Assembly: GCF_003719195.1 (NCBI RefSeq)
Contig: NZ_CP024996.1
Coordinates: 4,464,001 to 4,528,000 of the forward strand
DNA from: Herbaspirillum rubrisubalbicans
GTDB taxonomy: Bacteria > Pseudomonadota > Gammaproteobacteria > Burkholderiales > Burkholderiaceae_D
Length of the DNA stretch: 64,000 bases
Direction of reading: 5' to 3'
In this document: piece by piece, positions 31,987 through 42,503 of the stretch
Position numbering within the stretch: position 1 is the stretch's first letter
Layout of the letters: every line of letters begins with the position of its first letter
Translations under genes and position numbers: made by a program
Notes under the pieces: model-generated
The model's database searches: none
Seen by the model: the letters and a program-made list of their open reading frames with translations, nothing else
Told to the model about the DNA's origin: nothing

Positions 31987-34203
31987 TTATACGTCGGTGG
32001 GGCGGCCCAGTTCGACGCGGTTCTTGCCCAGGCGCTTGGCCGTATACATGGCCTTGTCGGCCATCGAGAGCAATTCTTCGGGGCCGACTTCGCCATCCAG
32101 GTTGGGCTGGTAGACGGCCACGCCGATGCTGCTGGAGATATGCACCGTGGAGTGGGTCAGTTCGAAGGGTTCACGGATGGTGGCCAGGATCTTTTCGGCC
32201 ACCATCACCGCGTCTTCCTGCGATTGCAGGTTTTCCAGGATCACCACGAATTCGTCGCCGGCCAGGCGCGCCACCGTATCGACGTCGCGCACCGAGCGTT
32301 GCAGGCGGCGCGCAAACTCCACCAGCAGTTCGTCACCGGCCTCGTGGCCGTAGCGGTCATTGACGCCCTTGAAACCGTCGATATCCATGAAGAACAGGGA
32401 CAGCAACTGATCGGCGCGGCGCGCGCGCATCATGCCCTCGGGCAGGCGGTCGCTGAAGGCGCGGCGGTTGGGCAGGCTGGTGAGCACGTCGGTGAGGGCC
32501 AGCTCGCGCATCTGGTCGCGGAAGGCCAGGCGCTCGGTGATGTCGTGCAGGAAGGCGATGAACAGGTGGCCGCTCTGGCGCTTGACGTGACCCACCGTGA
32601 TCTCGACGGGCAGCTCGTGGCCGTCATGATGCAAGGCTTGCAGCTCGATGCGATTGTTGATGAGCACGCTGGTGCCATCCTTGAGGAACTGCGCCATGCC
32701 GCGATTGTGGGCCGCGCGCAGGTCGGGCGGGATGATCAACTCGGCCATGTCGCGCCCCATCGCCTGGTCACGCGGCCAGCCCAGCAGCAGCTCGGCCTGG
32801 CGGTTCCATTCCACCACGCGACCATGTTCGTCGGCGGCGATGAAGGCGTCCTGAGCGTTTTCCAGGATGGCGCGCAGTTCGGCGGCGGTTTCTTCGAGCT
32901 GGAGCTGGTTGTCCTGTTGCTGGTCCAACGCTTGCTGCAAGGCCGTGGCAGTTTCGTGCAGGCGGCTGGTGCGCTCGGCCACGCGCTGCTCCAGGCTTTC
33001 GTTGAGTGAGCGCACTTCGCTCAGATAACGTTCTTCGCGCTCGACCATGTTGACCAGGGTGGAGGACAGCAACTGGATTTCACGATAGCTGTTGACCTGC
33101 GGGATGGCGACCTCGGCCTGACCGGCGGCGCGTTGCTCCAAGGCTGCCGACAAGGCATTGATGGGCGCCACCAGACGCCGCGTGAGCACGAAGGCCAGGA
33201 TCACCAGCGCCACGCAGGACAGCGCGCCGACCAGGATCACGCGCCGCTCCAGGTCGCGGAAGGCGGCCAGCGCCACCACCTCGGGCTGGCGCACGATCAC
33301 GCTCCATTGTAGCTTCATGCCACCGGTGCTGCCGGTGCGGGCATAGCCGCTGACGTAGCGCTGGCCATCGGGCCAGGTCTCGATCATCGACCCGCCATTG
33401 GTGGCCTTCAACGAGGCACGCCAGCTGGCGGTGTCGATCTTGCTTTCTTCCATGCTCTTGGGGCCGAGGATGACGGTGCCGTCGCTGCGCACGATGATGA
33501 CCTCGACGTCATAGCGGTTGCTGGTCGGCGCCAGCAGCTTGCCCGCGATGTCGCGCGCCCAGGACCAGGACAGGTGCATACCGAGCACACCGATAAAGCG
33601 GCCCTGCAGGTCATGCACGGGGGCCGAGAGGTCGACGAAACGCCAGGGATTGGATTGCGGCGGTAGTTGGTGCGACAGCAGCACGGCCGGATGGTAGTCG
33701 CCAGCGTAGGGGCCCTTGCGGCCTTCCTGGAACCACGGTCGCTCGGCCACGCTGGCGCCTTCCAGCCAGCCCTGGCTGGCTACCATGATGGAACCGTCGG
33801 GGCGCGCCAGGCCGATCCAGGCATAGTGCGGCACGCTGGCCTGCAATTCGTCCAATATCCGGCGGATGAGTGACAAGTCATGTCCATTGCGGATCGAGGG
33901 CCGCGACACCAGTTGCCGCAGGTCGATTTCGCGCTCGCTCATGCCGCGCTCCAGCGCATCCTGCATCTGCCAGGCCAACTGCTTCATGCGCGTTTCGCTT
34001 TCCGAACGCGCATAACCACGGGTGAACTGATCCACCAGGAGCAGCACCGACACGGTCGTGATGAGCACGGTTATAACCACCCCCAGCGTAATCAACGACG
34101 ACAGATTCGGCGGAGATGGGGCTTTATTGTTGTTCAATTGAGACAAGATGCTGCAATACGGCTGGATGCATGACGGCTCCCCTGTGAACCGCGGAGAACA
34201 CAT
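31987..34203 (-). CDS. Diguanylate cyclase with Cache, HAMP and PAS domains
   Basis: A 738-residue membrane sensor that makes cyclic di-GMP. Membrane helix 1 (LITLGVVITVLITTVSVLLLV, about 36-56), a periplasmic double-Cache domain (to about 320), membrane helix 2 (VILVGALSCVALVILAFVLT), HAMP, a coiled coil, a PAS domain (RAILENAQDAFIAADEHGRVVEWN) and a GGDEF domain with active-site variant AGDEF. An RxxD product-inhibition site (RDVD) lies five residues before it. The start is uncertain: ATG at 34203 has no ribosome site, and in-frame TTG codons lie just before the first helix. No EAL domain. Confidence 0.92.
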   Translation of the reverse strand: MCSPRFTGEPSCIQPYCSILSQLNNNKAPSPPNLSSLITLGVVITVLITTVSVLLLVDQFTRGYARSESETRMKQLAWQMQDALERGMSEREIDLRQLVSRPSIRNGHDLSLIRRILDELQASVPHYAWIGLARPDGSIMVASQGWLEGASVAERPWFQEGRKGPYAGDYHPAVLLSHQLPPQSNPWRFVDLSAPVHDLQGRFIGVLGMHLSWSWARDIAGKLLAPTSNRYDVEVIIVRSDGTVILGPKSMEESKIDTASWRASLKATNGGSMIETWPDGQRYVSGYARTGSTGGMKLQWSVIVRQPEVVALAAFRDLERRVILVGALSCVALVILAFVLTRRLVAPINALSAALEQRAAGQAEVAIPQVNSYREIQLLSSTLVNMVEREERYLSEVRSLNESLEQRVAERTSRLHETATALQQALDQQQDNQLQLEETAAELRAILENAQDAFIAADEHGRVVEWNRQAELLLGWPRDQAMGRDMAELIIPPDLRAAHNRGMAQFLKDGTSVLINNRIELQALHHDGHELPVEITVGHVKRQSGHLFIAFLHDITERLAFRDQMRELALTDVLTSLPNRRAFSDRLPEGMMRARRADQLLSLFFMDIDGFKGVNDRYGHEAGDELLVEFARRLQRSVRDVDTVARLAGDEFVVILENLQSQEDAVMVAEKILATIREPFELTHSTVHISSSIGVAVYQPNLDGEVGPEELLSMADKAMYTAKRLGKNRVELGRPTDV

Positions 34204-34493
34204 TCAATCAACAGACTTGCGTGCTAATTGATGAAATAAGTTCTAGCTATTTCGGCATCTTGCCAGAACAGCTATGGTTTTTCATCGCATTTGCCGAAAA
34301 ACTTCGTGAAAATTTTTCTCACGCGTAAAACTCATCAATCCTCCCTCCGTGTTGCCGTATCAAAAGCCCCGGCGTGAGCGTAAAAGAGGCCAATAGCGAA
34401 CTTTTCCCGCCATGCGGGAGATGCAAAAAGACAACGGAAGCGAGCCGGCATGGCGATACGTTGCGCCTCGCCGTCTCGCCACGTAAACGATAT

Positions 34494-36077
34494 TCAAACG
34501 CCCGCGCAGCCCCCATCGGCACGCGGATCGGTGGCGCCTTCGATGACGCCATCCGGGTGCACACAGACCGCACCGGCATGTCCCATCATGTCGGTGTAGT
34601 CCGCCACCACCTGCACCTCGTGCCCGGCGCGGCGCAAGGCCTCGATGGTGGCGTCCGGCACCCGGCCTTCCACCTTCAGGTTGGTGGAGACATCGCCCCA
34701 GGTGCGCCCCAACAGCCAGCGCGGTGCACTGATGGCGGCCTGCAGGTTCTGGCCGAACAGTACGTGGCGGGTAAAGACCGCGGCCTGGGTCTGCGGCTGC
34801 CCTTCCCCGCCCATGGTGCCGTAGGCCAGGGTGCGGCCATCGTTCAGACGTGCCAGCGAAGGGTTCAGCGTATGGAAGGGCAGCTTGCCCGGTTGCAACT
34901 GGTTGACGCCATCGTCGAGCGTGAAGCTGGCACCGCGGTTCTGCCACACGACGCCGGTGTCGGGCACCACCACGCCGCTGCCGAATTCCCAGAAGATGCT
35001 CTGGATGTAGCTCACCACGCGGCCCTGGGCATCGGCCGCGCCCATCCAGATGGTGTCACCGGGCTTGGCCGGATGCGGCCAGGGTGCGGCGCGCTGCATA
35101 TCGATCTGCCTAGCCTCCTGGTCCAGGGCCTCGGCCAGCAGCCAGTGTGCGGCCTCCACGCTCATGTGGGCGGGATCGGTGACGTGCTGGTTGCGCAGGA
35201 TGAAGGCGCGCTTGGTGGCTTCCACCAGACCGTGGATGTGCGCGAAACCTTCGGCCTGCGGGACGCCGAGTCGATCGAACAGACCAATGATCATCAATGC
35301 CGAAACGCCTTGCGTGGGCGGCGGCAGATTGTAGACGCGGCCTGACCTTAATTGCACCATCAGCGGCGGCAACAGCTGGGCGCGGAAGGCTTCCAGGTCA
35401 CTGCGGCGCAAGGGGCTGCCGACCGCTTGCAGGCCTGCAGCAAGGCGTTGCGCCAGGTCGCCGCGGTAGAAATCATCGAGACCCGCCTCGGCCAGGCGGG
35501 ACAGGCTGGCTGCCAGCGCTGACTGTTTCTGCACCTTGCCCTGGGGCGGGATGCCGTCGGCGGCATAGGTCGCGGCAAAGCCGGGCTGGTCCTTCAGTTC
35601 ATCCCACTTGGCGCGGGTCAGTTCATGTTGCGAGCGGGTGATGGGCACGCCGGTCTGTGCATGACGGATGGCGTCGGCCAGCAGCATCGGCAGCGGCAAG
35701 GCGCGGCCAAAGCGTTGGGCATAGTCGAGTGCGGCCGACCATCCGGCCACAGCACCGGCCACCGTCAGCGCCGCATGAGGGCCGCGGGTGGGCATGGTGC
35801 GGTGGCCCTGCCCGGTGTAGAAGTCCTGGGTGGCCAATGCCGCCGCGGGGCCGCAGGCGCGGATGGCGACCGGTTCCTGCCCCGCTTCACTGATGACCCA
35901 GAAGCCATCACCGCCAATGCCGTTCATGTGCGGATAGACCACGGCGATGGTGGCCGCTGCCGCCACCATGGCTTCGACGGCATTGCCGCCCTCGCGCAGG
36001 ATCTGTGCGCCGGCTTGCGCGGCCAGGTGATGGGGAGCGGTGACCATACCGCCCAGACAGGTCTTGCTATACAACAT
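34494..36077 (-). CDS. Ntn-hydrolase of the gamma-glutamyltransferase family (HpxW-like)
   Basis: A 527-residue self-processing hydrolase. Nucleophile Thr342 sits in KPGDTIWMG, aligned with the Thr of TTHYSVVD in classical GGT. The second Thr and His of that motif are replaced by Ile-Trp. The stretch EAMVAAAATIAVVYPHMNGIGGDGFW and WEFGSGVVVPDTGVVWQNRGASF recall oxamate amidohydrolase HpxW of purine breakdown more than glutathione-cleaving GGT. There is no signal peptide, so it is probably cytosolic, which also speaks against periplasmic GGT. No allantoin genes adjoin it; the substrate is inferred weakly. Confidence 0.8.
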   Translation of the reverse strand: MLYSKTCLGGMVTAPHHLAAQAGAQILREGGNAVEAMVAAAATIAVVYPHMNGIGGDGFWVISEAGQEPVAIRACGPAAALATQDFYTGQGHRTMPTRGPHAALTVAGAVAGWSAALDYAQRFGRALPLPMLLADAIRHAQTGVPITRSQHELTRAKWDELKDQPGFAATYAADGIPPQGKVQKQSALAASLSRLAEAGLDDFYRGDLAQRLAAGLQAVGSPLRRSDLEAFRAQLLPPLMVQLRSGRVYNLPPPTQGVSALMIIGLFDRLGVPQAEGFAHIHGLVEATKRAFILRNQHVTDPAHMSVEAAHWLLAEALDQEARQIDMQRAAPWPHPAKPGDTIWMGAADAQGRVVSYIQSIFWEFGSGVVVPDTGVVWQNRGASFTLDDGVNQLQPGKLPFHTLNPSLARLNDGRTLAYGTMGGEGQPQTQAAVFTRHVLFGQNLQAAISAPRWLLGRTWGDVSTNLKVEGRVPDATIEALRRAGHEVQVVADYTDMMGHAGAVCVHPDGVIEGATDPRADGGCAGV

Positions 36078-36139
36078 GGCTGCCTCCTGATGTGTTGCTG
36101 TTCTTGTGCTGGACTACGATGCGGGCATCATACCGAAAT

Positions 36140-36175
36140 AAAAAAAACGGCAGGGACCAGGCCCTTGCCGTTTTT
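36140..36175 (-). terminator. Intrinsic terminator after the luciferase-like gene
   Basis: AACGGCAAGGG pairs with CCCTGCCGTT (one G-U pair) around about four to six bases, followed on the minus strand by TTTTTTTT. A T-run also follows on the plus strand, so it could work in both directions, but both flanking genes are on the minus strand. Confidence 0.8.
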
Positions 36176-36197
36176 CCCTCCACCATCTCCAGCGACT

Positions 36198-37208
<1,011 letters not shown>

Positions 37209-37283
37209 GCGTGCATCCTTGTTGACGCGGTGGCCGGGTAGCTTCCCCGGGAAGGGTCATGCAGGCGGTGCCTGAAGCGAGGT

Positions 37284-38312
37284 TCAGTCCAGCTTGACCA
37301 CCAGCTTGCCGAAGTTCTTGCCTTGCAGCAGACCCATGAAGGCCTCTGGCGCCTGCTCCAGGCCCTGCACCACGTCTTCGCGGTAGTGCAGCTTGCCCTG
37401 CTTGAGCCAGGTGCCGACTTCCTGCTGGAACGCGGCATACAGGTCAGGACGGTTGACGTAGTAGTCGAAGATGATGAAGCCCTGTACGCGAATGCGTTGG
37501 GTCAGCACGCGGCGCAAGAACGCATTGCTTTCGGTGGCCAGGCTGCCGCCGTTGTAGTGGGCGATCAGGCCACACACCGGCACCCGGGCGTGGATGTTCA
37601 ACAGCGGGAAGACGGCGTCCAGCACGGCACCACCGACGTTTTCGAAATACACGTCGATGCCGCGCGGGCAGGCGGCCTGCAATTGTTGGGCGAAGTCGGC
37701 GGCGCGGTGGTCGATGCAGGCGTCAAAGCCCAGTTCCTTGACCGCCGACTCGCACTTCTGCGCGCCACCGGCAATGCCCACCACGTGGCAACCGCGCTGC
37801 TTGGCGATCTGCCCCACCAGGGAGCCGACCGCGCCAGTGGCAGCGGCCACCACCACGGTCTCGCCAGCACGCGGCTGGCCGATATCGATCAGGCCGGCAT
37901 AGGCGGTGTAGCCGGGCATTCCCAGCACGCCCAGGGCATGGGAGGGATGGTCGAAACCGGCCGGCAACTTGTGCGCGCCCGTACCATCGGAGACGGCGTA
38001 TTCCTGCCAGCCGGTGTAGGCCATGACCAGGTCGCCTTCCTTGAAATCGGGATGGCGCGAGCTGACCACTTGCGAGACCACGCCCCCGGTCATGACTTCA
38101 CCGATGGCCACCGGCGGGGCATAGGAGGGGGCATCGCTCATGCGTCCGCGCATGTAGGGGTCCAACGAGAGCCATTGGCCGCGCAACAACATCTGGCCTT
38201 CCTGCAGCGCCGGAATGGCGACTTGTTCCAGGCGGAAGTTGTCGGCGCTGGGGGCCGCAGTCGGGCGCGAGGCGAGGACGATGCGGCGATTGTTCTGGGG
38301 AAGCTGGGTCAT
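37284..38312 (-). CDS. curA: NADPH-dependent alkenal/curcumin reductase (CurA-like)
   Basis: A 342-residue medium-chain reductase without zinc ligands that reduces double bonds of alpha,beta-unsaturated carbonyls with NADPH. It follows E. coli CurA along its whole length: NRRIVLASRP, LSLDPYMRGRMSD, LGVLGMPGYTAYAGLIDIGQP, the cofactor loop AAATGAVGSLVGQ, GIDVYFENVGG and LQGKNFGKLVVKL. It starts 23 bases after the NemR-like regulator gene, so is likely co-transcribed and induced by electrophiles. Confidence 0.92.
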   Translation of the reverse strand: MTQLPQNNRRIVLASRPTAAPSADNFRLEQVAIPALQEGQMLLRGQWLSLDPYMRGRMSDAPSYAPPVAIGEVMTGGVVSQVVSSRHPDFKEGDLVMAYTGWQEYAVSDGTGAHKLPAGFDHPSHALGVLGMPGYTAYAGLIDIGQPRAGETVVVAAATGAVGSLVGQIAKQRGCHVVGIAGGAQKCESAVKELGFDACIDHRAADFAQQLQAACPRGIDVYFENVGGAVLDAVFPLLNIHARVPVCGLIAHYNGGSLATESNAFLRRVLTQRIRVQGFIIFDYYVNRPDLYAAFQQEVGTWLKQGKLHYREDVVQGLEQAPEAFMGLLQGKNFGKLVVKLD

Positions 38313-38335
38313 GGGAAATCCTTTCTGTGTTCAGT

Positions 38336-38956
38336 TCATCGATGCGAGGCAATCGGGGGCGGCACCAGCACATGGCGGGTGACCAGCATGGCCGCTTCCA
38401 TCGGTGCGCGGTCGCGGCTCAAGCGCGCCAGCAGGCTGGCGCCCAGCCATTGCTGGTAGAGCATGGTGGCCGTGGCCAGCGGTTGCAGTACGGTGTGCAG
38501 CGAGCCTTCGGCGATACCCTCTTCGATGCACACGGCAATGCGCTCGATGAAGCGCTGCGTGCCTTCATGCAAGGCCTGGCGCATATCCTCGGAGAGGTCG
38601 GCCACTTCGGCCGAGAGCTTGACCACCAGGCAGCGCTGCTCGACCTGCTGGCAGCACTGGCTTTCCAGCCAATAACCCCAGTAGGTCAGCAGGCGCTCGC
38701 GGGCGTTGCCACCATGGCGGGCCTCCAGGACATCGCCTAGCCGGTCCAGGTAGCCTGCCACATAATGCTCGATCAGTTCGCGGCCATATTGTTCCTTGGA
38801 ACCGAAGTAATGGTAGAAGGAACCCTTGGGGATGTCGGCTGCGGCCAGGATCTCGGACAGGCCGACCCTGGAAAAACCTTTTTGCGCAATGAGGGCGCGG
38901 CCGGCCTGGAGGATGTTGCGCTTGTTTTGGCCATAGTGTTCTCGCATGGCGACCAT
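38336..38956 (-). CDS. nemR: TetR-family regulator, NemR-like electrophile sensor
   Basis: A 206-residue TetR repressor. The helix-turn-helix (VGLSEILAAADIPKGSFYHYFGSKEQYGREL) and the core RCLVVKLSAEVADLSEDMRQAL match E. coli NemR, whose Cys106 in the same place senses N-ethylmaleimide and hypochlorite. Here that residue is Cys109; Cys101 and Cys102 lie nearby. Upstream at 38969-38994 are two AGACCGGTC-type palindromes like the NemR box. It heads an operon with CurA-like and luciferase-like reductases. The start is ATG at 38956 or three codons later. Confidence 0.85.
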   Translation of the reverse strand: MVAMREHYGQNKRNILQAGRALIAQKGFSRVGLSEILAAADIPKGSFYHYFGSKEQYGRELIEHYVAGYLDRLGDVLEARHGGNARERLLTYWGYWLESQCCQQVEQRCLVVKLSAEVADLSEDMRQALHEGTQRFIERIAVCIEEGIAEGSLHTVLQPLATATMLYQQWLGASLLARLSRDRAPMEAAMLVTRHVLVPPPIASHR

Positions 38957-38968
38957 TCTAAAGGAAAA

Positions 38969-38994
38969 TTAGACCGGTCGTCTAAGACCGGTCT
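38969..38994. promoter_or_regulatory. Candidate NemR-type operators
   Basis: Two overlapping palindromic elements. TTAGAC-N5-GTCTAA covers 38969-38985, and the perfect ten-base palindrome AGACCGGTCT covers 38985-38994. E. coli NemR binds TAGACC-N4-GGTCTA. The elements lie 13-38 bases upstream of the regulator start, which suits autorepression of the whole operon. Confidence 0.6.
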
Positions 38995-39005
38995 TTTTCG
39001 GTAGA

Positions 39006-40268
39006 TCAGGCCCGTGGTTTGACCAGCGCCGGGAACAAGGGAAAGACCAGCAAGGCCACCAGCGCCGTGCCCAGCCACACGGCCGGCCAGCCCTGCCAGT
39101 GCAGCAGCAGCGGCACGGCCTGGGCGGTGAGGAAAAACACCAGGAACACGCAGCTATTGCCCAGCCCCAAGGCCGTGCCAACCTGGGAGGGGCCGGCCAC
39201 CACGGCCAGTTCGGTATAGGCCACGCCATGCCAGGCCGACACCACCACGCCCGCGCTCACCAGCAGCAGTGACAGCCAGGGCAAGGCAGCGTGCAGGCTC
39301 AGGAGGGACAGCGCGCCCAGCGCGGCGAACAGGATGGCGCTGGCCAGTGCGCAACCGCGCAGGTAATCGCGACGCTGGCCGCGGCGGTCGGTCCAGCGGC
39401 CGCTGGCAATGCGCGTGACCGCCGCACCGATCTGGACCAGGGTCAACAGCACGCTGATGAGCAGCAAGCCGGCCTGCCCCACCTCATGCAGGAAGATGCC
39501 GCCGAAGCTGATCAAGGCCACCTGCGGCGCGCAAAGCAAACCGATGCCCAGCGCCAGGCGCCACACCATTGCATTGCGCAAGGCCGGGGTGGCGCTGGTG
39601 GCCGCGAGTCGGGCGTGCAGCTGCAGCGGGGGTTCGCGCAGCCACCACAGCACCAGGCCCACGCTGGCCAGGCACAACGACATGAGCAGGCCGAACACCG
39701 CGGCGAAGCCGGCCTGCGCCGCCAGCGAGGGCAGCAGCAAGGCGCCGATGCCGCCCCCCAGCGGCACCGCGGTCTGGCGGATGCTCATGGCCAGGCCGCG
39801 CTCGCCCTCGGCGAACCAGCCCATGATGGCGCGCCCGCTGGCGCCGTTGACGCTACCGCCCAGCAAACCCGCCAGCATCAGTCCGCCACACAGCCACAGG
39901 TAGGCCGCATCCGCCCCCTGCCCCGGGCGCGCCAGCAACATCAGCAAGCCCAGTGCCACACTGGTGCCGAGCAGGCCCACCAGCAGCACCTTGCGGTCGC
40001 CCAGGCGATCGGTCAGCAAGCCCCATGGCAGCTCTCCCAGCGCCACGCCCAGGCTCAACAGGCCCAGCGCCAGGCCCAGTTGCGCATTGCTCAAGTGGTA
40101 GTCGCTGCGCAAGACCAGCGAGGTCACGGGAATGCCCGAGAACACCGCCGAGAAGCTGGCATTGGCGGCCACGCCGGCGGCCAGGACTTTCCAGCGATGC
40201 GCGCTGGCGGACAGGGATGAGGATGGCGTTGAGGCCAGTGGTGCAGCGGCTGTGGCGACGGGTTCCAT
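39006..40268 (-). CDS. MFS transporter
   Basis: A 420-residue major facilitator with about twelve membrane segments. The loop 2-3 motif is present in altered form (GLLTDRLGDRKVLL). A Ser/Ala-rich N-terminal tail of about 25 residues precedes the first helix. It ends 49 bases upstream of the NemR-like regulator on the same strand, with the palindromic operators in between. Divergent from a GlxA-type AraC regulator. Substrate unknown; it belongs loosely to the cyanate/aromatic-acid uptake branch by look. Confidence 0.87.
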   Translation of the reverse strand: MEPVATAAAPLASTPSSSLSASAHRWKVLAAGVAANASFSAVFSGIPVTSLVLRSDYHLSNAQLGLALGLLSLGVALGELPWGLLTDRLGDRKVLLVGLLGTSVALGLLMLLARPGQGADAAYLWLCGGLMLAGLLGGSVNGASGRAIMGWFAEGERGLAMSIRQTAVPLGGGIGALLLPSLAAQAGFAAVFGLLMSLCLASVGLVLWWLREPPLQLHARLAATSATPALRNAMVWRLALGIGLLCAPQVALISFGGIFLHEVGQAGLLLISVLLTLVQIGAAVTRIASGRWTDRRGQRRDYLRGCALASAILFAALGALSLLSLHAALPWLSLLLVSAGVVVSAWHGVAYTELAVVAGPSQVGTALGLGNSCVFLVFFLTAQAVPLLLHWQGWPAVWLGTALVALLVFPLFPALVKPRA

Positions 40269-40369
40269 GGCGGGCTCCGGTGAGGATCAGGCCCTGCAGT
40301 GTGGCGTGCAAGTCGATGGCTTGAATGTCATAATTCCGGCATTTCCAGCCATTTGACGTTTTCTGCACC

Positions 40370-41326
40370 ATGCCCGCGCGCGATACTGCTTTTCTCATCT
40401 TTGCCGATTGCAGCATGTTGGATTTCACCGGTCCGCTGTCGGCCTTCGATGCCGCCAACCGGGTGTCCGGTCAGGCGCTGTATCGGCTGACGCTGTATTC
40501 CGAAGCGGGCGGCATGATCCGCAGTTCAGCCGGCGCGCTGATCCAGACCGAGCGCATCGGCCGTGCCAGCTTCGATACGCTGGTGGTAGCCGGTGGTGGT
40601 GCGCCGCGCGAGGGACTGGTGTCGCCAGCGCTACGGCGGTACATCGTGCGGGCCGCGGCGCGTTCGCGGCGCATCGCCGGGGTCTGCACCGGGGCCTTCG
40701 TCCTGGCGGCCGCGGGGGTGCTCGATGGCCGGCACGCGACCACCCACTGGCGCATGGCGGCCAAGCTGCAGCAGATGCACCCGCAGGTGAAGGTCGATAG
40801 CGACCGCATCTATTCGCGCGATGGCAAGGTCTGGACCTCGGCCGGCATTTCTGCCGGCATCGACCTGGCCCTGGCGCTCATCGAAGAGGATCACGGGGTG
40901 GAACTGGCGCGCAGCGTGGCGCGCGAGCTGGTGGTGTATCACCGCCGCCCGGGCGGGCAGTCGCAGTTCTCGGCCTTGCAGGAGATGGATGGCGGTTCCG
41001 AGCGCATCCGCCGCGCGCTGGGCTTTGCGCGCGAACACTTGCAGCATGAGTTGACGGTGGACCTGCTGGCCGAGGTGGCCTGCCTCAGCCGCCGCCAGTT
41101 CGACCGCACCTTTGCCGCCGAGACCGGCCAGACCCCGGCGCGCGCCATTGAGCAGATGCGGGCCGAAGCGGCGCGACTGCGCATCGAACAATCGCAGGAC
41201 AGCCTGGAGAGCATCGCCCGCGCCACCGGCTTTGGCGACGCCGACCGGATGCGGCGCGCCTGCCTGCGCCTGTTCGGTCAGCCGCCGCAAGCCATGCGCC
41301 GACTGGCGCGGCTGGATGAAACGTGA
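40370..41326 (+). CDS. GlxA-type transcriptional regulator (DJ-1/PfpI + AraC)
   Basis: A 318-residue two-domain regulator. The N-terminal DJ-1/PfpI-like domain (residues 5-175) keeps the nucleophile-elbow cysteine (AGVCTGAFVLAAAGVLDG). The C-terminal AraC domain has two helix-turn-helix units (LTVDLLAEVACLSRRQFDRTFAAETGQTPARAIEQMR; SLESIARATGFGDADRMRRACLRLFGQPP). Relatives control glycine betaine, arginine or aldehyde metabolism. Divergent from the MFS gene with a 101-base gap, so it may regulate it. Confidence 0.9.
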   Translation: MPARDTAFLIFADCSMLDFTGPLSAFDAANRVSGQALYRLTLYSEAGGMIRSSAGALIQTERIGRASFDTLVVAGGGAPREGLVSPALRRYIVRAAARSRRIAGVCTGAFVLAAAGVLDGRHATTHWRMAAKLQQMHPQVKVDSDRIYSRDGKVWTSAGISAGIDLALALIEEDHGVELARSVARELVVYHRRPGGQSQFSALQEMDGGSERIRRALGFAREHLQHELTVDLLAEVACLSRRQFDRTFAAETGQTPARAIEQMRAEAARLRIEQSQDSLESIARATGFGDADRMRRACLRLFGQPPQAMRRLARLDET

Positions 41327-41345
41327 AACTGAAACATAGAACGCC

Positions 41346-42503
41346 TCAGCGCGCCGTGAGCCGCAGGCGCGTGATTTCGGACGGCGCCAGCAGGCGCTTG
41401 GGTGGGCCCCAGTAGCCGGTGCCGCGACTGACGTAGATCCACAGCCCCTGCAAACGCTTCAAGCCCGCCACATACGGCTGTTGCAGCGGCACGAAGAAAT
41501 TCCACGGGAAGAACTGGCCACCATGGGTGTGGCCCGACAATTGCAGGTCGAAGCCAGCCTCCACGGCCGCGGTCGCAGTGCGCGGCTGGTGTGCCAGCAG
41601 GATGCGGGGATGACCCTCTGGGGCCGCGGCGATGGCTGCCTTGGGATCGCTGCGATGGGCTTCATCGAAATGATGGGCGGTGTAGTCGGTCACGCCGGCC
41701 AGCACCAGGCCGGCCCCTTCATGGTCCAGCACCACGTGTTCATTCATGAGCACGGTCACGCCCAGGCGGCGCACTTCGGCTATCCATTCATGGGCATTGG
41801 AGTAGTACTCGTGGTTGCCGGTGACGAAGTAGCTGCCATGGCGGGCGCGCAATTGCGCCAGCGGCGCGGTATGCGGCGCGAGCTGGCGCACGCTGCCATC
41901 GACCAGGTCACCGGTGATGGCCACCACGTCCGGTTGCAGCGCATTGACCTTGTCGACGATGGCTTGCAGATAGGGCGCCTTGATGGTGGGGCCGACATGG
42001 ATGTCGCTAATCTGGACGATGGTAAAACCTTCCAGCGCGCTGGGCAGCCCGGCGATGGGTACGCTGACCTCGACCACGGCGGCGGTGCGGCGGGCGTTGA
42101 GATAACCGATGACGGTAGCCGCTGCAGTCAGCGCCAGCACCAGCCAGGCGGTCAGTTCCACCATCTCATGCCGCTCGATGGGCGACAACGGCAACCAGGG
42201 CAACAGGGCCAGGGCGAGGCTGCGCAAGAGGGTCAGCAGCAGCGCCGAGGAAAACGCGCCCATGGCCAACATGCCGGCCCAGGCCGGGCGATCCGACCAG
42301 GGTTCGGGTAGGCCGCGCCGCTTCAGGTAGGGCACGGCCAGCGCCACGGGCATCAACAGGACGGACAAGACCAGCACGGTCACCCCCAGGCCGATCCAGA
42401 GCGCATCGCTGCTCAGTGCCGGCAGCAGCTGCCAGCCGATCCAGGCGTGCAGCGCGGCCAGCAGGCCCAGGACGATGAAGACGGAAACGTAGCTACGTCG
42501 CAT
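41346..42503 (-). CDS. Membrane-anchored metallophosphoesterase
   Basis: A 385-residue protein with about four N-terminal membrane segments (residues 5-150) and a calcineurin-like phosphoesterase domain. Metal-binding motifs appear in order: QISDIHVG, ITGDLVDG, VTGNHEYY, LLAHQPR and LSGHTHGGQ. This is the YkuE/YaeI type, usually facing the periplasm and acting on lipid-linked or nucleotide phosphates. The start at 42503 has AAAGG about 7 bases upstream; the frame runs on to 42602 without obvious coding character. Single gene. Confidence 0.9.
   Translation of the reverse strand: MRRSYVSVFIVLGLLAALHAWIGWQLLPALSSDALWIGLGVTVLVLSVLLMPVALAVPYLKRRGLPEPWSDRPAWAGMLAMGAFSSALLLTLLRSLALALLPWLPLSPIERHEMVELTAWLVLALTAAATVIGYLNARRTAAVVEVSVPIAGLPSALEGFTIVQISDIHVGPTIKAPYLQAIVDKVNALQPDVVAITGDLVDGSVRQLAPHTAPLAQLRARHGSYFVTGNHEYYSNAHEWIAEVRRLGVTVLMNEHVVLDHEGAGLVLAGVTDYTAHHFDEAHRSDPKAAIAAAPEGHPRILLAHQPRTATAAVEAGFDLQLSGHTHGGQFFPWNFFVPLQQPYVAGLKRLQGLWIYVSRGTGYWGPPKRLLAPSEITRLRLTAR

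Noticed and set aside
34140..34172. Upstream short frame before the diguanylate cyclase (AGGGGAGCCGTC then ATG, 15 codons)
   Set aside because: The ribosome site is good and it overlaps the uncertain start of the main gene, but 15 codons are too little evidence for a leader peptide.
34400..34425. TCCCGC/GCGGGA hairpin after the GGT-like gene
   Set aside because: The stem is only six bases and no T-tract follows on either strand, so it is not called as a terminator.
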